Shown here: in pieces, positions 1 to 10,160 of the stretch | Layout of the letters: each line of letters opens with the position of its first letter | How positions within the stretch are numbered: position 1 is the first letter of the stretch | From: Nematopogon swammerdamellus | Lineage: Eukaryota > Arthropoda > Insecta > Lepidoptera > Adelidae | Length of the DNA stretch: 64,000 nt | Reading direction: 5' to 3' | Assembly: GCA_946902875.1 (NCBI GenBank) | Contig: OX336349.1 | Span: forward strand, 17,569,891 to 17,633,890 | Translations under genes and position numbers: made by a program | Notes under the pieces: model-generated | Seen by the model: the letters and a program-made list of their open reading frames with translations, nothing else | Databases searched by the model: none | What the model was told of the DNA's origin: nothing

Positions 1-54
1 GTGTAATGTTAGTAGGTAATGAATGTAGCCAACCAACAAAATGTAAGGTTAAAT

Positions 55-300
55 ATTTTTTTTCCATGGAACCTGCAATGTTTGGCTACATCACCTGATA
101 CACCCGTCATATCAGCCCATTAGGCCTTCTTCCTGTCGGTACTATGTAGGTATCATATCAGTACTTCCCTTTGATAGAGCTGAACTGGACGGAAAATATG
201 TTAAAAAACTAAAAAAAAACTATTATATTTCTATAGCTGTTTCGACCGACCATCATTCAGTGCGTTCGTACCAATCTGGAAGAGCTTAACCCCACCTTTA
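55..300 (-). repeat. Old SINE-A copy
   Basis: Read on the minus strand, this follows the SINE-A body: the accaatctgg/CAGTGCG block, the CCAGTTCAG block, a GCACTGA-like block, then the GTGATGTAGCCAA tail and an A-rich end near 55. It is clearly diverged from the younger copies, and no target duplication is visible. Confidence 0.6.
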
Positions 301-409
301 TTAATGTTCTTGTGAGCGGTGGCTTGTATGGGTTAATTACTTGTAAGTAAGTATAATACTTATAAGGTACTAACAGAACATTGGGATTTGCGAAGCTGTC
401 AGTTCCTTA

Positions 410-931
<522 letters not shown>

Positions 932-979
932 CAGTCACATCAGATCACGCTTCACAAGTCATCAATCGTCAATCGGCTT

Positions 980-1318
980 GGACTTTTGGCCGAGGTTCGA
1001 GTTCGAAGCACCTGATGCTTCACCGTTCGGACTCGGTGTAAAACTGTAGGTTCCTTCCTTCCCTTGTCCCATGCTAGATGGTAGGCTCAAATTGTAGCCG
1101 CCTGGCTTGATACCACCGCAATGGAAGTAAGTTGCCCGCATAGAAGCCTAGGCTGTGTTCTCCTCTAGTGCAGCATAGCCAGCAATCCAAAGGGAGGTCT
1201 CTGGTATAGCACCTAAATTATCGGAAGTCGAAAGTGATATTGGCTGTTCGGAGCATGTTTATTTATAGCCCCTCTGACTAAGCCATATCATACCGGATTA
1301 CATACATATAAAAAAAAC
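980..1318 (+). repeat. SINE-B copy
   Basis: Contains the end of the B head (GGTTCGAGTTCGAA), the TTCACCGTTCGGA linker, a GGTGGTAGG-like block, the central block with ATACCACCGCA and CAGCATAGCCAGCA, the CGGAGCATG tail and a terminal CATACCGGATTACAT followed by A-rich sequence at 1318. Confidence 0.75.
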
Positions 1319-1327
1319 TGGACGAGC

Positions 1328-1655
1328 TTTTTTTTTTTTTATGGAAACTGACACGGTTGGCTTACATCACCTACAACATCCGTGATGTCAGCCCATAACA
1401 CCGGGTGAACTTGGTGCCATGTCAGTGCTTCCCTTCGGTCGTGCCGGCTACACTGAACTGGACGGAAAACACAAACTATTTACATAGCCGTTTCGACCGA
1501 CCTTTCATTCAGTGCGGTGGTACCAACCCGGGCGGGTTAAACCCTACCACCTAGTAATATAAGAAGGGAGTCATATCCCTTAGTCGCCTTTTACGACATA
1601 CACGGGAAGAGATGCAGTGGGGCTATTCTTTTAAAGTACCGGCCCCACACGGTAC
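1328..1655 (-). repeat. SINE-A body behind the GTACCG head
   Basis: On the minus strand the copy starts at 1655 with GTACCGTGTGGGGCCGGTAC, continues through GTCGTAAAAGGCGACTAAGG, then ATGACTCCCTTCTT, the SINE-A central domain and tail, and ends in a 13-base A tract (1328-1340). The head is the one used by SINE-C, so this is a recombinant type. Confidence 0.85.
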
Positions 1656-1706
1656 CTGAGCTGATCTGAGTTTAGCTAAGGCAGGACAAGTTTAAATCAA
1701 GCTTAC

Positions 1707-1847
1707 TAAGGCCCACTTGCACCAACACGAGTTTAGAGTTAAGTAGCGAGTTATGGATTTTAACGCGGTTCCCACAGTCAACGGGTGCTAGCTTAACGAG
1801 TTAAACTGGTTTATATCTTAAATTCGTGTTGGTGCAAGTGGGCCTTA
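1707..1847. mobile_element. MITE with GGCCCACTTGCACCAACACG ends
   Basis: About 140 bp bounded by inverted copies of AAGGCCCACTTGCACCAACA. Internal sequence includes GTTAAGTAGCGAGTTATGGA. A second copy lies at 49943-50082. The superfamily is unassigned because no clear target duplication can be read. Confidence 0.8.
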
Positions 1848-2107
1848 ATTTAAGATTATCTAAGAATTAAGATTAAGATTACATAAGACATGTAAGGAAA
1901 CTGGAAAGCTTACATAAGTTAAGTTTCAACATAGATTGAATATCGTCGGTGCGTTTTCACCAAAAAAATTTAAGAATGTCTAGAAAGTGCACTTGCCAGC
2001 CCTTTAGTGAAGTTGCCCTTTAGCGAACGAGGCCAAATATCATAATCACAATTATTATCAGAGAGCTAAGCAGAGACGAAAAAATTCTGATTTTTATTTT
2101 GTTCAAG

Positions 2108-2207
2108 CGCACGGCCCCCGGAAACGCGAGACCCATTTGCTAATTCTTCTAAATATATGGCTAATCCGGCACTGAAGGAATATTCAGAGAAAGTACTTTT
2201 GGGTAAG
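2108..2207 (+). CDS. Candidate internal coding exon, gene unknown
   Basis: A 100-base open segment is bracketed by strong splice signals. A T-rich tract ending TTTTATTTTGTTCAAG precedes 2108, and AAG|GTAAGTATG follows 2207, a near-perfect donor. After one base finishing a split codon, 33 codons are open; the middle reads DPFANSSKYMANPALKEYSE. Codon use and composition fit protein more than the flanking AT-rich DNA does. I do not recognise the protein. Further GTAAGT strings lie just downstream (2224 onward). The antisense strand is also open here, which weakens the case a little. No partner exon was found. Confidence 0.45.
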
Positions 2208-2381
2208 GTAAGTATGTATTCAGGTAAGTTTAAGTTACTTGTCCATTCTCGGCACGCGGTCACAGCGGCCGGCGTTCGCGCCGCCCGTCTCCGCACCGCG
2301 CACACGTCGCCATCCTTACGTGTTCAGCAACTTTTTTAGCTGAAAAAAAAATTATACTCATACATACATCATAGACGTAGT

Positions 2382-2660
2382 TGCCCCCTACTAAGTGGCA
2401 ACTACGTTCCCTTGCCTCTTACTAGGTGGTAGGCTCAAATTGTAGCCGACTAGGTTGGTAGTTGGTACCACCGTACGTACTGGATGTAAGATGCCCGCAT
2501 AGCAGCCTCGGTTGTGATCTCCTCTAGTCCAGTATAGCCAGCAATCCAGGGAAGTCTCCGGTATGGCACCTACCATCTCGGAGGTGATATTTGCTGGTCG
2601 GAGCATGCGCTTTGGCCCCTCCGACTCAGCCACCCATACCGGATTACATAAAAAAAAAAA
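2382..2660 (+). repeat. SINE-B body
   Basis: 5'-truncated copy starting near the TTACTAGGTGGTAGGCTCAA block. The central domain and tail are well preserved, ending CATACCGGATTACAT plus an A tract to 2660. Confidence 0.85.
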
Positions 2661-2737
2661 GTTGAAAAAAGTAGAGAATATATTCGGATCAGGGTTATAG
2701 GCAATATTTCATTTATTGTTTACAAACACATCAGAAA

Positions 2738-3000
2738 GACTCGGTGGAAGGACCGTGCCAAGGTGAGAGGTGGCTAGCCTGTCGCCCTTGTGCACGGCAT
2801 CTTGTTCTTATCCCTTAGATGCCTTTTACGCCTTGGCGCGGTCCTTCCACCGAGTCATGCAGCAAGTGGGTCTTCGTGCCTTACTTGCTGCTTGATAGTT
2901 ATCTTGTCCGAATACTTTGCTAAATGTGGTAGTGGGTGTTGTTCTGTAATTTACAAGACACCGGCACAACTGGATTGCAGCACAACACCGACTACTATGC
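2738..3000. repeat. Head-to-head SINE-C fragments
   Basis: A minus-oriented SINE-C piece (2738-2831, GACTCGGTGGAAGGACCGTG onward) meets a plus-oriented piece (from about 2832, CCTTGGCGCGGTCCTTCCAC onward). The junction forms a hairpin whose arms are about 26 bp. The plus piece runs into the GTTGTGCTG-like region and ends at about 3000. Confidence 0.7.
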
Positions 3001-3029
3001 CTTTTTTTTGTTTTTTTTTATTTTTTCCG

Positions 3030-3479
3030 AACTAGCTGGCTGTATCCGAGGTCGAAGCCTCAGGCGCAGCCAATATCACCCCCGAGGAGGTGCCAGTCCG
3101 GCTTGGAGGTGGACTAATGTCGCTGGGGAAAGGCTATTTACCCGCGATTTGAAGATCCGTGGATTGTAGGCGTGGGGAAAGATATTCCTCGAAAGCCCGT
3201 TCCACACCTTTGCAGTGCGGCACATGTCTACCCCTATTGTCGGGATATATTTTTTTTTTATTTATCTCTTTATTTCAGCCAACTAGGGCCATATTGTAAA
3301 TCAGCGGCGACTACTCTCAGTTGGCGAGGTTGGCGCCGCCAAACCAAATAAAATGAATGACACCATTAATACAGAAGTATCAGGCTAAAATAAATGTGAA
3401 AAAATTTCGGAGTTATATTATTTATGTCATATAATCCACGATTAATAAGATAAAACGTCAATCCCGTACCCGTTACATA
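3030..3479. other. Degenerate retroelement-like stretch, no gene seen
   Basis: Begins with GCTGGCTGTATCCGAGG and a GAGGTGCCAG phrase, followed by TTCCACACCTTTGCAGTGCG. Comparable wording recurs at 30150-30350 and 38940-39010, so this is probably an old LINE 3' region. The rest is AT-rich and uninformative. Confidence 0.35.
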
Positions 3480-3948
3480 ATTTGAAATTTCGCGCGCGTC
3501 AAACGCGGGCGACGACGAATGACGACACATGAAGGCATTCATTGGCCGGTTGGCTACATTTTGAAGCGCCATCGTATTCCATACAAGGCGGAAGCGACCG
3601 ATGTCCCCCCCGTCCCGCGCGGACCCGCTGATTAGCCTTTCGAGTTGGCGCAGCGGGGAGTGCATTTAGTGACGCGGTAGCGAGTAGAGCGAGCTAGCGA
3701 GCGAGCTAGGTGTGTGTGTTGCGTGTGCGGGTGTGTGCGCGCTGCGTCCACACGACGAGTATTCTTATGCTGTGCGACGTGCGATGCGATGCGACTAGCG
3801 AGCTAGGCTAGGTGTGTTGTGTGCGCGTGTGTGTGCGCATTGGCTCGCGAGTTGATAGCTGCATATATTCCGTTATGTAGGTATGGACTTTGTATGGATG
3901 AATCCTGTGCAGTGTTGTTAAATTTAAAGTGATTTATTGGTAATTATA
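3480..3948 (+). promoter_or_regulatory. CpG-rich leader and possible promoter
   Basis: CpG-dense sequence (3480-3660), then short repeats GCGAGCTAG and GTGTGTGCG (3675-3850), contrasts with the AT-rich surroundings and leads directly into the ATG at 3949. No TATA box is evident. It reads as a 5' leader or CpG-rich promoter, by inference only. Confidence 0.35.
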
Positions 3949-4134
3949 ATGGCAAACTCCTACCGAGCTATCTACGGAGCACTCAAGGACAAGACAGACT
4001 CAGTAATTTGGCACTCTTACATATCTGTGGAAAAGGAGTTGCTAACAAAATTGAGGAAGAAAGAAGATTTTCACGATCGAATCATCGAAAATTTCTTGTC
4101 TGTGGAACGAAGAGTGGACTACATGTACAAATAA
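3949..4134 (+). CDS. Small single-exon protein, 61 residues, unknown
   Basis: The ATG at 3949 is chosen because the same frame upstream offers only a non-ATG start. The product begins MANSYRAIYGALKDKTDS, has a charged helical middle (ELLTKLRKKEDFHDRIIE) and ends at TAA 4132-4134. An AATAAA lies on the stop itself and another occurs near 4251. There is no signal peptide or membrane segment. I do not recognise a family. It could be a genuine short gene, the first exon of a longer one, or the 5' part of a mobile-element protein. The CpG-rich leader supports transcription. Confidence 0.35.
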   Translation: MANSYRAIYGALKDKTDSVIWHSYISVEKELLTKLRKKEDFHDRIIENFLSVERRVDYMYK

Positions 4135-4471
4135 AATGTAACAATTCAAGCTTGTATGCCTGTCTCGTCGTCGTCGTGCCAGAGGAGACGTCGCTGTGGT
4201 CGGCTGCAACTCGACAGCTTTGACACAACCAGTAGGTACCTATATACAGACAAATAAATCGTAAGTGAGCAAAATAAATCATTTAAACTAAATATTATAA
4301 ACTATCTATATCGTAATCGTCTTTCAGTTTTTGAACTCATTGTGGTAGAAATAAATTAACGCGTAGGTACCTAAGTTATGAAATTATGAAAAAAAAATCC
4401 TTAGCCAGAGCCAACCCAATATTCAGGACCAGGAGTCGCCGCTGTTGTAAATACATATTAAATGTCTTAAC

Positions 4472-5896
4472 CTAAGAACTAAAATTACTTTTTCTCCACT
4501 TGTGTCTGTACGGGTCCCAATAGAGACCCGTATGAGTCATATTAGTCTGCTGACGCGGTGGATCAGGTGCGCGTAGAGTGGGCGCAGATTGCGTCCGCGG
4601 CACGGGCGTCGGCAGCGGCGCGGGCGTCGTCGGCGGCGGCGCGGGCGTCGTCGGCGGCGGCGCGGGTTGCGTATCCTGAATGTGCAGGACGGCAGTTGTA
4701 GACAGCTCCGGCGCGGGCTCAGCATACTTATGGCGCGCGACCTCACGATGAAGGTCGCGATTGTAGCGCCGGAACACCACACCGGAGGGCCAAAACTCAC
4801 TGCGAAGGAATGTCTTCACCTTCTCGGCAGGAATGCACAGCTTGAAAGCGCAAAAGTTCGTGTCAGCCCAGTGAGAAGGAAGAGCCTCGACACTCTCAAC
4901 TCGCTCACCCTTATCCTGGACGTGGCGGATGAGGTCCTCGATCTTCATGTCCTTTCGCAGGCGAGACACGTAGATGAGAGCCGTGCGGGGAGCTGCCTTC
5001 AAACAGCTCTCTTCAGGGGGCGCTGATCCGCGCTTATTGCACCTCTTCCTTCTCTTCTTCCTGCTCTCGACGAGTACGAACCCGTCTTTGTCACGTGCAG
5101 CCTCCTGCCGACAGTCGGGACGCGGTTCCAAGCGCGGGGACACCGTTTTACTGATGCGCTTCGTCATAGATCCGCGTCGCCTTTTCGGACGAGTGGCAAC
5201 GGGGCGGGTGGGCGGAGGAGCGGGAGGGGTGCGCAGTGTAGAAGTCGAGGCATCAACAGCACCGTCAGCGCTTACGTAGCATACCGGCGTCGATGTGCAA
5301 TCGCTGGGTGACGACACTTGAGCACCTCGCCTGCGCATATTGATGTTACGCACACTCAGCGTTTCGTTCGGTGTCCCCACTTGCGGAATGCGATCAGGCT
5401 GCAGAGACGGGGTTATCGGCCGGAGTGACTCGGAACATGACAATTTCTCAACTGCCTGTTTCAGCTGTTGAACTTCCGCGACGAGAGATGTTGGCCCCTG
5501 CGCCGCTGTCGCTCCACAGTTTCCCTTCAGTTGAGCTATGTCCGCTTTTATGATCACCAAATCTTTCAGGAAGGCCGTAACGTCGACGTGGTCGAAGGAC
5601 ACAGGCGGCAACTTATTGAGGTCGTACGCCACGAACCTTGGCACGTCGTCGGGGTCTGTCTCCTTTAAGATGGTGATGATGTCCTGGATAGTCTTCTTCT
5701 TCCGATTTTCTCCCTTGCGAGTCGGCCTTCTTGACGGAATGCACGCACAAAGCAGAACTCTCGCGGTCTCAACGTCATCTTCGGTGAAGGCGGACTCACA
5801 GATCCGGATGATGCTGACTTCATCCAAGACGTCCGCTTTATGGTTTATGAAGGCTAGTACTTCGTTCACAACCACATTGCATTTATCGCACGCCAT
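4472..5896 (-). CDS. Gag-like ORF1 protein of a non-LTR retrotransposon, 474 residues
   Basis: The longest intact reading frame here, starting at the ATG at 5896. The N-terminal 120 residues begin MACDKC and look like a compact helical domain; a helical segment AEVQQLKQAVEKL lies near 140-155. A disordered Pro/Ser/Thr-rich region follows, with basic clusters (RPKRRRGS, RKKRRKRC). Near residue 300 ALIYVSRLRKDMKIEDLIRH starts a domain that resembles the RNA-recognition-type folds of LINE ORF1 proteins. A Pro-Thr repeat near the C-terminus is encoded by a GCGGGCGTCGTCGGCGGCG-type repeat (4610-4670), and the end is basic and aromatic (LYWDPYRHKW). Such proteins bind element RNA. There is no cysteine knuckle, and no reverse transcriptase follows downstream (below 4472). 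It may therefore be a 3'-deleted element, a solitary retroposed ORF1 or a retained host gene. Overlapping antisense frames here are shadows. Confidence 0.65.
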   Translation of the reverse strand: MACDKCNVVVNEVLAFINHKADVLDEVSIIRICESAFTEDDVETARVLLCACIPSRRPTRKGENRKKKTIQDIITILKETDPDDVPRFVAYDLNKLPPVSFDHVDVTAFLKDLVIIKADIAQLKGNCGATAAQGPTSLVAEVQQLKQAVEKLSCSESLRPITPSLQPDRIPQVGTPNETLSVRNINMRRRGAQVSSPSDCTSTPVCYVSADGAVDASTSTLRTPPAPPPTRPVATRPKRRRGSMTKRISKTVSPRLEPRPDCRQEAARDKDGFVLVESRKKRRKRCNKRGSAPPEESCLKAAPRTALIYVSRLRKDMKIEDLIRHVQDKGERVESVEALPSHWADTNFCAFKLCIPAEKVKTFLRSEFWPSGVVFRRYNRDLHREVARHKYAEPAPELSTTAVLHIQDTQPAPPPTTPAPPPTTPAPLPTPVPRTQSAPTLRAPDPPRQQTNMTHTGLYWDPYRHKWRKSNFSS

Positions 5897-6175
5897 TTTC
5901 GCTTACTTCGCAGGTGCGTCTAGAGTGCATCGTGTGCGCGTCCGTCGCCGACCGATGCGAGCTCAGTACTAGCATAGCAGTAGCAGTAGCTCAGTACTAC
6001 ATACCACAGCGTAGCGTGTGGTATGTATTATGTATGTATACAATTTATATTCTATTTATATTCTGACTTCAGAGAGAAAGTAATGTGAGCGGGCACTGTG
6101 TCTGGTCAAAAGCCTACATTTGTTGAAAAATTCTCAGGTAACATATTAGATTTTCAGCATAGTTTTAACTACCTG

Positions 6176-6303
6176 CAGGTCTATTCTTGTAAATTCTGAC
6201 AGCGGAATCAGCGCTGTTGTGGCGCTGAGAGCCACTTACTAAAGTGGCTCTCAGCGCCACATCAGCGCTGAGTCCGCTGTCAGAATTTACAAGAATAGAC
6301 CTG
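6176..6303. mobile_element. 128-bp palindromic element, copy 1
   Basis: A near-perfect palindrome from CAGGTCTATTCTTGTAAATT to its complement, with a very short loop around CACTTACTAAAGTG. It is flanked on both sides by CTG (6173-6175 and 6304-6306), read as a 3-bp target duplication. A second copy of the same length is at 19929-20056. Confidence 0.85.
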
Positions 6304-6618
6304 CTGTGGTGTGCCCCAGTTTTATTATTACCTGCAGCTAATTATAAATTGTATGACAAATACACACAGAAACTTCCCTCTAAAGCAAACAAGGATGTTT
6401 TTAGAACGAGGTTACCCCCAAGGGCTTTTAGATGCTTTGTTTCAAACTTAGCTTAGCCTTCACGCGGAAGTTATTTGGAACCCTTAATTTCACTGTTATG
6501 TTATTATTTGTTTGTGCATTTTATATTTTGCCTTGTTCTGTATTGTCGTCACTCATTAACTTTACTCAAAATTCGAAATAATAATTTGAGTTCTGACTTC
6601 TAAGTGAGTAAAAAATTA

Positions 6619-6680
6619 AACTCTCTCTCTCTCTCTCTCTCTTCTCTCTATTCTCTCCCTCTATCTCTCTCTCTCTCTCC
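6619..6680. repeat. CT microsatellite
   Basis: Imperfect CT run on the plus strand, with TTCTCTCTATTCTC interruptions. Confidence 0.9.
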
Positions 6681-6964
6681 CTATACCACCCTATCGCCCC
6701 CTTGACGATTGATTGATGAGATGATTGACGATTTGTTGCTATGATGGACATTTCAGGGAGTTAATTTTCTGTATCAAAAACCAGATCCCAAAAAAGCACC
6801 ACGGTATCTAAATTGGAAAAAAAAATATTCAGGTTAGGTATTGTATACGAAAATGTATGGAGAACTCACATTTTTTTTTTCAATTTCGGCACCGTTCTAT
6901 TTTGGAATCTACTTAGTTTTCGATACAGATTAAACCGCTGAAATATCCGGCATATAGTAACAAA

Positions 6965-8117
6965 CAGGGGCGCCGACTTTTAGAAATCCTCGTGGGTGCT
7001 CATGCAATTTTTTTTTATTGAACAATCATCATCATCATCATTAACGTGTTGCCGTCCACTGCTGGACATATTCTTCTCCAATTTTTCACTAATTCTCCGT
7101 GCGAACGTTTTGCATTTGCCGCATTTACACATTCGCACGATGTACCTATGCATGTAGTGTCCCTATATTCTATTGCATAGTATAGAATAATATAGGAGTA
7201 CTTTATCCATCGCTATTCCTCGCGCCACTAGTGCGAATGTGTAAATGTGGCCGCTCAAAAGCTTGTAAGTAAATAAGGCACTTTTATCGTAGCTCAAATC
7301 CTATTACTGATCAGCAGACATCGGAATCCGCGGGGCACGAATACGACCTTGTTAGGGATTGACTACGGCGATCAATAAACAATCGACACTGTTATCGATA
7401 CTCATATTTATTTGTTTATTGTATTTTATTCATGTCATATTTCAGACCTGAATACTTATGTACCTACAGTACTTATATAAACATGTATACTTTATGTTAA
7501 CGATTAAGTAAATATAATACATATTTATATAAGGTCTTTCAAAATTAGTTCATAGTACGCTAAGGGGGGGTTCTGTATCATATAGGGAGTAAAACCTATA
7601 TAAAAATTTTTGGACCTTGGGCTTTTTTTAAGTAAAAAAATGTTTTATGTAGGTATTTAAATAAAAAAATAGGTGGTTGATTTTTATAACCTAATCGATT
7701 CAGTTTCATAACAGTAACAAAAAAGTCTTCATGACCATTATGATGTAACACGTGTAAGTTGGTAAAAAAAATTCAATTCTTTCTATTCCATACTAATAAA
7801 ACTAATATTGTGGTTTGAACAGATTTGTATTGTACCTACAAAGTAAATACAACATTTGTTTATTATATCTTATTTTCTATAGAAATACTCTTAGTTTTAA
7901 TAATCGACATTATTTCATATTATTCTAAAATAACGATCGATTTTCGATATTTGTGGATACATTGTCCCATCACTAAACAACCTTGAATCATTCGTGCCCC
8001 GCGGATTCCGATGTATGCTGATCAGTTTTTATATCTATCGTCGTGGGTGCTCCGCACCCACTACTCACCCCTCGTGGGTGCTGGAGCCCCCGAGCACCCA
8101 CGTAGTCGGCGCCTATG
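6965..8117. mobile_element. hAT-type non-autonomous element, 1153 bp
   Basis: Left end CAGGGGCGCCGACTT and right end AGTCGGCGCCTATG are inverted relatives. Both sides carry GTAACAAA (6957-6964 and 8118-8125), an 8-bp direct duplication as expected for hAT insertion. Subterminal copies of GTGGGTGCT occur at both ends. There is no transposase frame. It contains a second terminal-repeat element (7306-8026) and a small inverted pair (7118-7138 with 7231-7251). Confidence 0.8.
7306..8026. mobile_element. Nested element with 37-bp terminal inverted repeats
   Basis: ACTGATCAGCAGACATCGGA and following bases (7306-7342) are inverted at 7990-8026 with very few differences. The interior is AT-rich and noncoding, with ATCGATA-type strings. 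The flanks show no convincing target duplication. It lies wholly inside the hAT-type element. Confidence 0.75.
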
Positions 8118-8843
8118 GTAACAAAAGCATCCTGTATACATCTATAACGTCACGCGAGTACATAAAGTCACGCCTGTTTCCGTGGGGTAGGCAGAGACAA
8201 CGGATCTCCACGTGCAACAGAGTGGTGGCACCTGAGGGTGGCACGATGGTTTTGGGGTTTTCACATTACAGTTCCTAGGGTTTTCATAGATTTTACAGTT
8301 ACAAGTAGATAGAAAAATAAAATCTAACTCACTTTGAGAATACTGGCACGTTGTTGATGCGATATCATGTGGAATGGCTAGTGCCAATAATTTTTTACTT
8401 GGAAGAATAATTCAACGTAAGTAATAAATAATTTGAGGTTTTACTGGTTATTTTATGGTGTGGGGCGAACAATTTTCACTTTTTTATTAAAAAAAAGTAA
8501 GTTTGTGCAAGTACAATTTCTTCTAACCAATCTGTGGTAACGGTCATAAGGCCTTTATCATCACCTCCGGTTAATATAATTGACAGGAGCAAACCGGCAG
8601 TTGCATCTTAGCCGAAGGTGGTAAAATGGGCCGTTAAAGAACGGTTTACTTTTCCAAATTATTATTACCTACAGTTCTCACTCAAGAGTATTTTATTCAC
8701 CTCATGTCATGACTGATGTGATTGGGCTGACTTTCTTTGAGAGAGTAAGTGGTAGGTATATATACATATATAATTTACGCGAACGCAGCTCGGCCTTCGG
8801 CCTCGCCCTTGATAAGTTGACCTAATATTTGCGCTTCAATCAG

Positions 8844-9102
8844 ATTCCCTTGCCCCTTACTAGGTGGTAGGCTCAAATTGTAGCCGACTGGGTTGGTACC
8901 ACCGTACTGGATGTAAGATGGCCGCAAGCAACCTCGGCTGTGTTCTCCTCTAGTCCAGTATAGCCAGCAATCCAGGGAAGTCTCCGGTATGGCACCTACC
9001 TTCTCGGAGGTGATATTGGCTGGAGGTGATAAGAGCATGTGCTTTGGCCCCTCCGACTCAGCCACTCATACCGGATTACATAAAAAAAAAATAAAAAAAA
9101 AA
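8844..9102 (+). repeat. SINE-B body
   Basis: 5'-truncated copy: CCCTTGCCCCTTACTAGGTG, central domain, CGGATTACAT tail and A-rich end. Its upstream flank (8779-8820) carries CGAACGCAGCTCGGCCTTCG, the motif tandemly repeated at 48110-48540. Confidence 0.85.
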
Positions 9103-9269
9103 GATTTGCCACTAAATGTTTCGAGTGCGATCTGACCCCATGAGCGCTGAAAGGTTAAACCGACCTTCACGCAAGCGAAGCCGCGGGCACAGCTAGTATT
9201 TATGTAAAATTGCTACTCGTATGTACGTGTATACTCTTATCTACATAATATTTGAACCAGAATATAATT

Positions 9270-9602
9270 ACATACATACATATCGCACACGCTGAATCCC
9301 GACAATCGGGGTAAGCAGAGTAATCGGTGTTGTGCTGCAAGAACTCTTGTCAATTACAGCACAACACTGACCACCACGTTTCGCAAAGTATTCGAACAAG
9401 ATTAAATCGATCAAGCAGCAAGTATGGCACGAAGACCCACCTGCTGTATGACTCGGTGGAAGTACCGTGCCAAGGTGAGAGGTGGCGAGCCTGTCGCCCT
9501 TTAGCACGGCATCTGGTCCTTATCCCTTAGTCGCCTTTTACGACATGCATGGGGAGAGATGCAGCGGGGATATTCTTTTTAAGTACCGGCCCCACACGGT
9601 AC
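9270..9602 (-). repeat. SINE-C, near full length
   Basis: On the minus strand: GTACCGTGTGGGGCCGGTAC head, GTCGTAAAAGGCGACTAAGG, a GTGCTAAAGGGCGACAGG block, an ACTTCCACCGAGTCAT block, a GTTGTGCTG inverted-repeat region and an RTE-like 3' end CCCCGATTGTCGGGATTCAG running into ATGT repeats at 9270. Confidence 0.85.
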
Positions 9603-10160
9603 ATAATTAAAAATAATTCATATTTAAAAATAATTCACAGGCTTTATGATTATGAATATTCGTAACGCAGGAAAAACAAACTAATAAATCTAACATTAAC
9701 GTAAATAATTTTGATGTCACCTATCGATTAAATTAATTAGGTATTTGATAGCCACGAAGCACGTTTAGTTTAGTAGACGAATAGAACAAAGGAACAATAA
9801 CTATTTGAACAGAAATCCTATTTCCGAATGTAATTTTCCCAATGACAGTGTCGCGCCGCGCCGCCGGGACAGGTCTTGTTGGAAAATAACTAGTTTGAGG
9901 AATACTAAATTATTGTCGACTCGCGGTCTATAATTACGTGTTCATAAGCCGATATTATATTTACGAAAATGTCGTCGTAAAAATGAATTTAATCGAAACG
10001 GAATCTACGGTAATTCGGATTTTTTCTAAATTCACCCGTAAACATACAGAGTGTACGAGTACTTGTAAGACCTATACATTATTTACACATTTGGGAAATG
10101 ACTCTTTATTTTTCTTTAGGTTATGAAACTGTTGTACTTGTGAAACGCAGGCTGTGTAAT
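9603..10160. other. No gene recognised
   Basis: AT-rich unique-looking sequence with one short CpG-rich island (9850-9880). A 62-codon open stretch at 9938 has no start context, splice signals or family resemblance. Confidence 0.4.

Noticed and set aside
4589..5972. Several plus-strand open frames of 60-145 codons
   Set aside because: Antisense shadows of the 474-residue frame; Arg-rich translation comes from the GC-rich Pro-Thr coding repeat.
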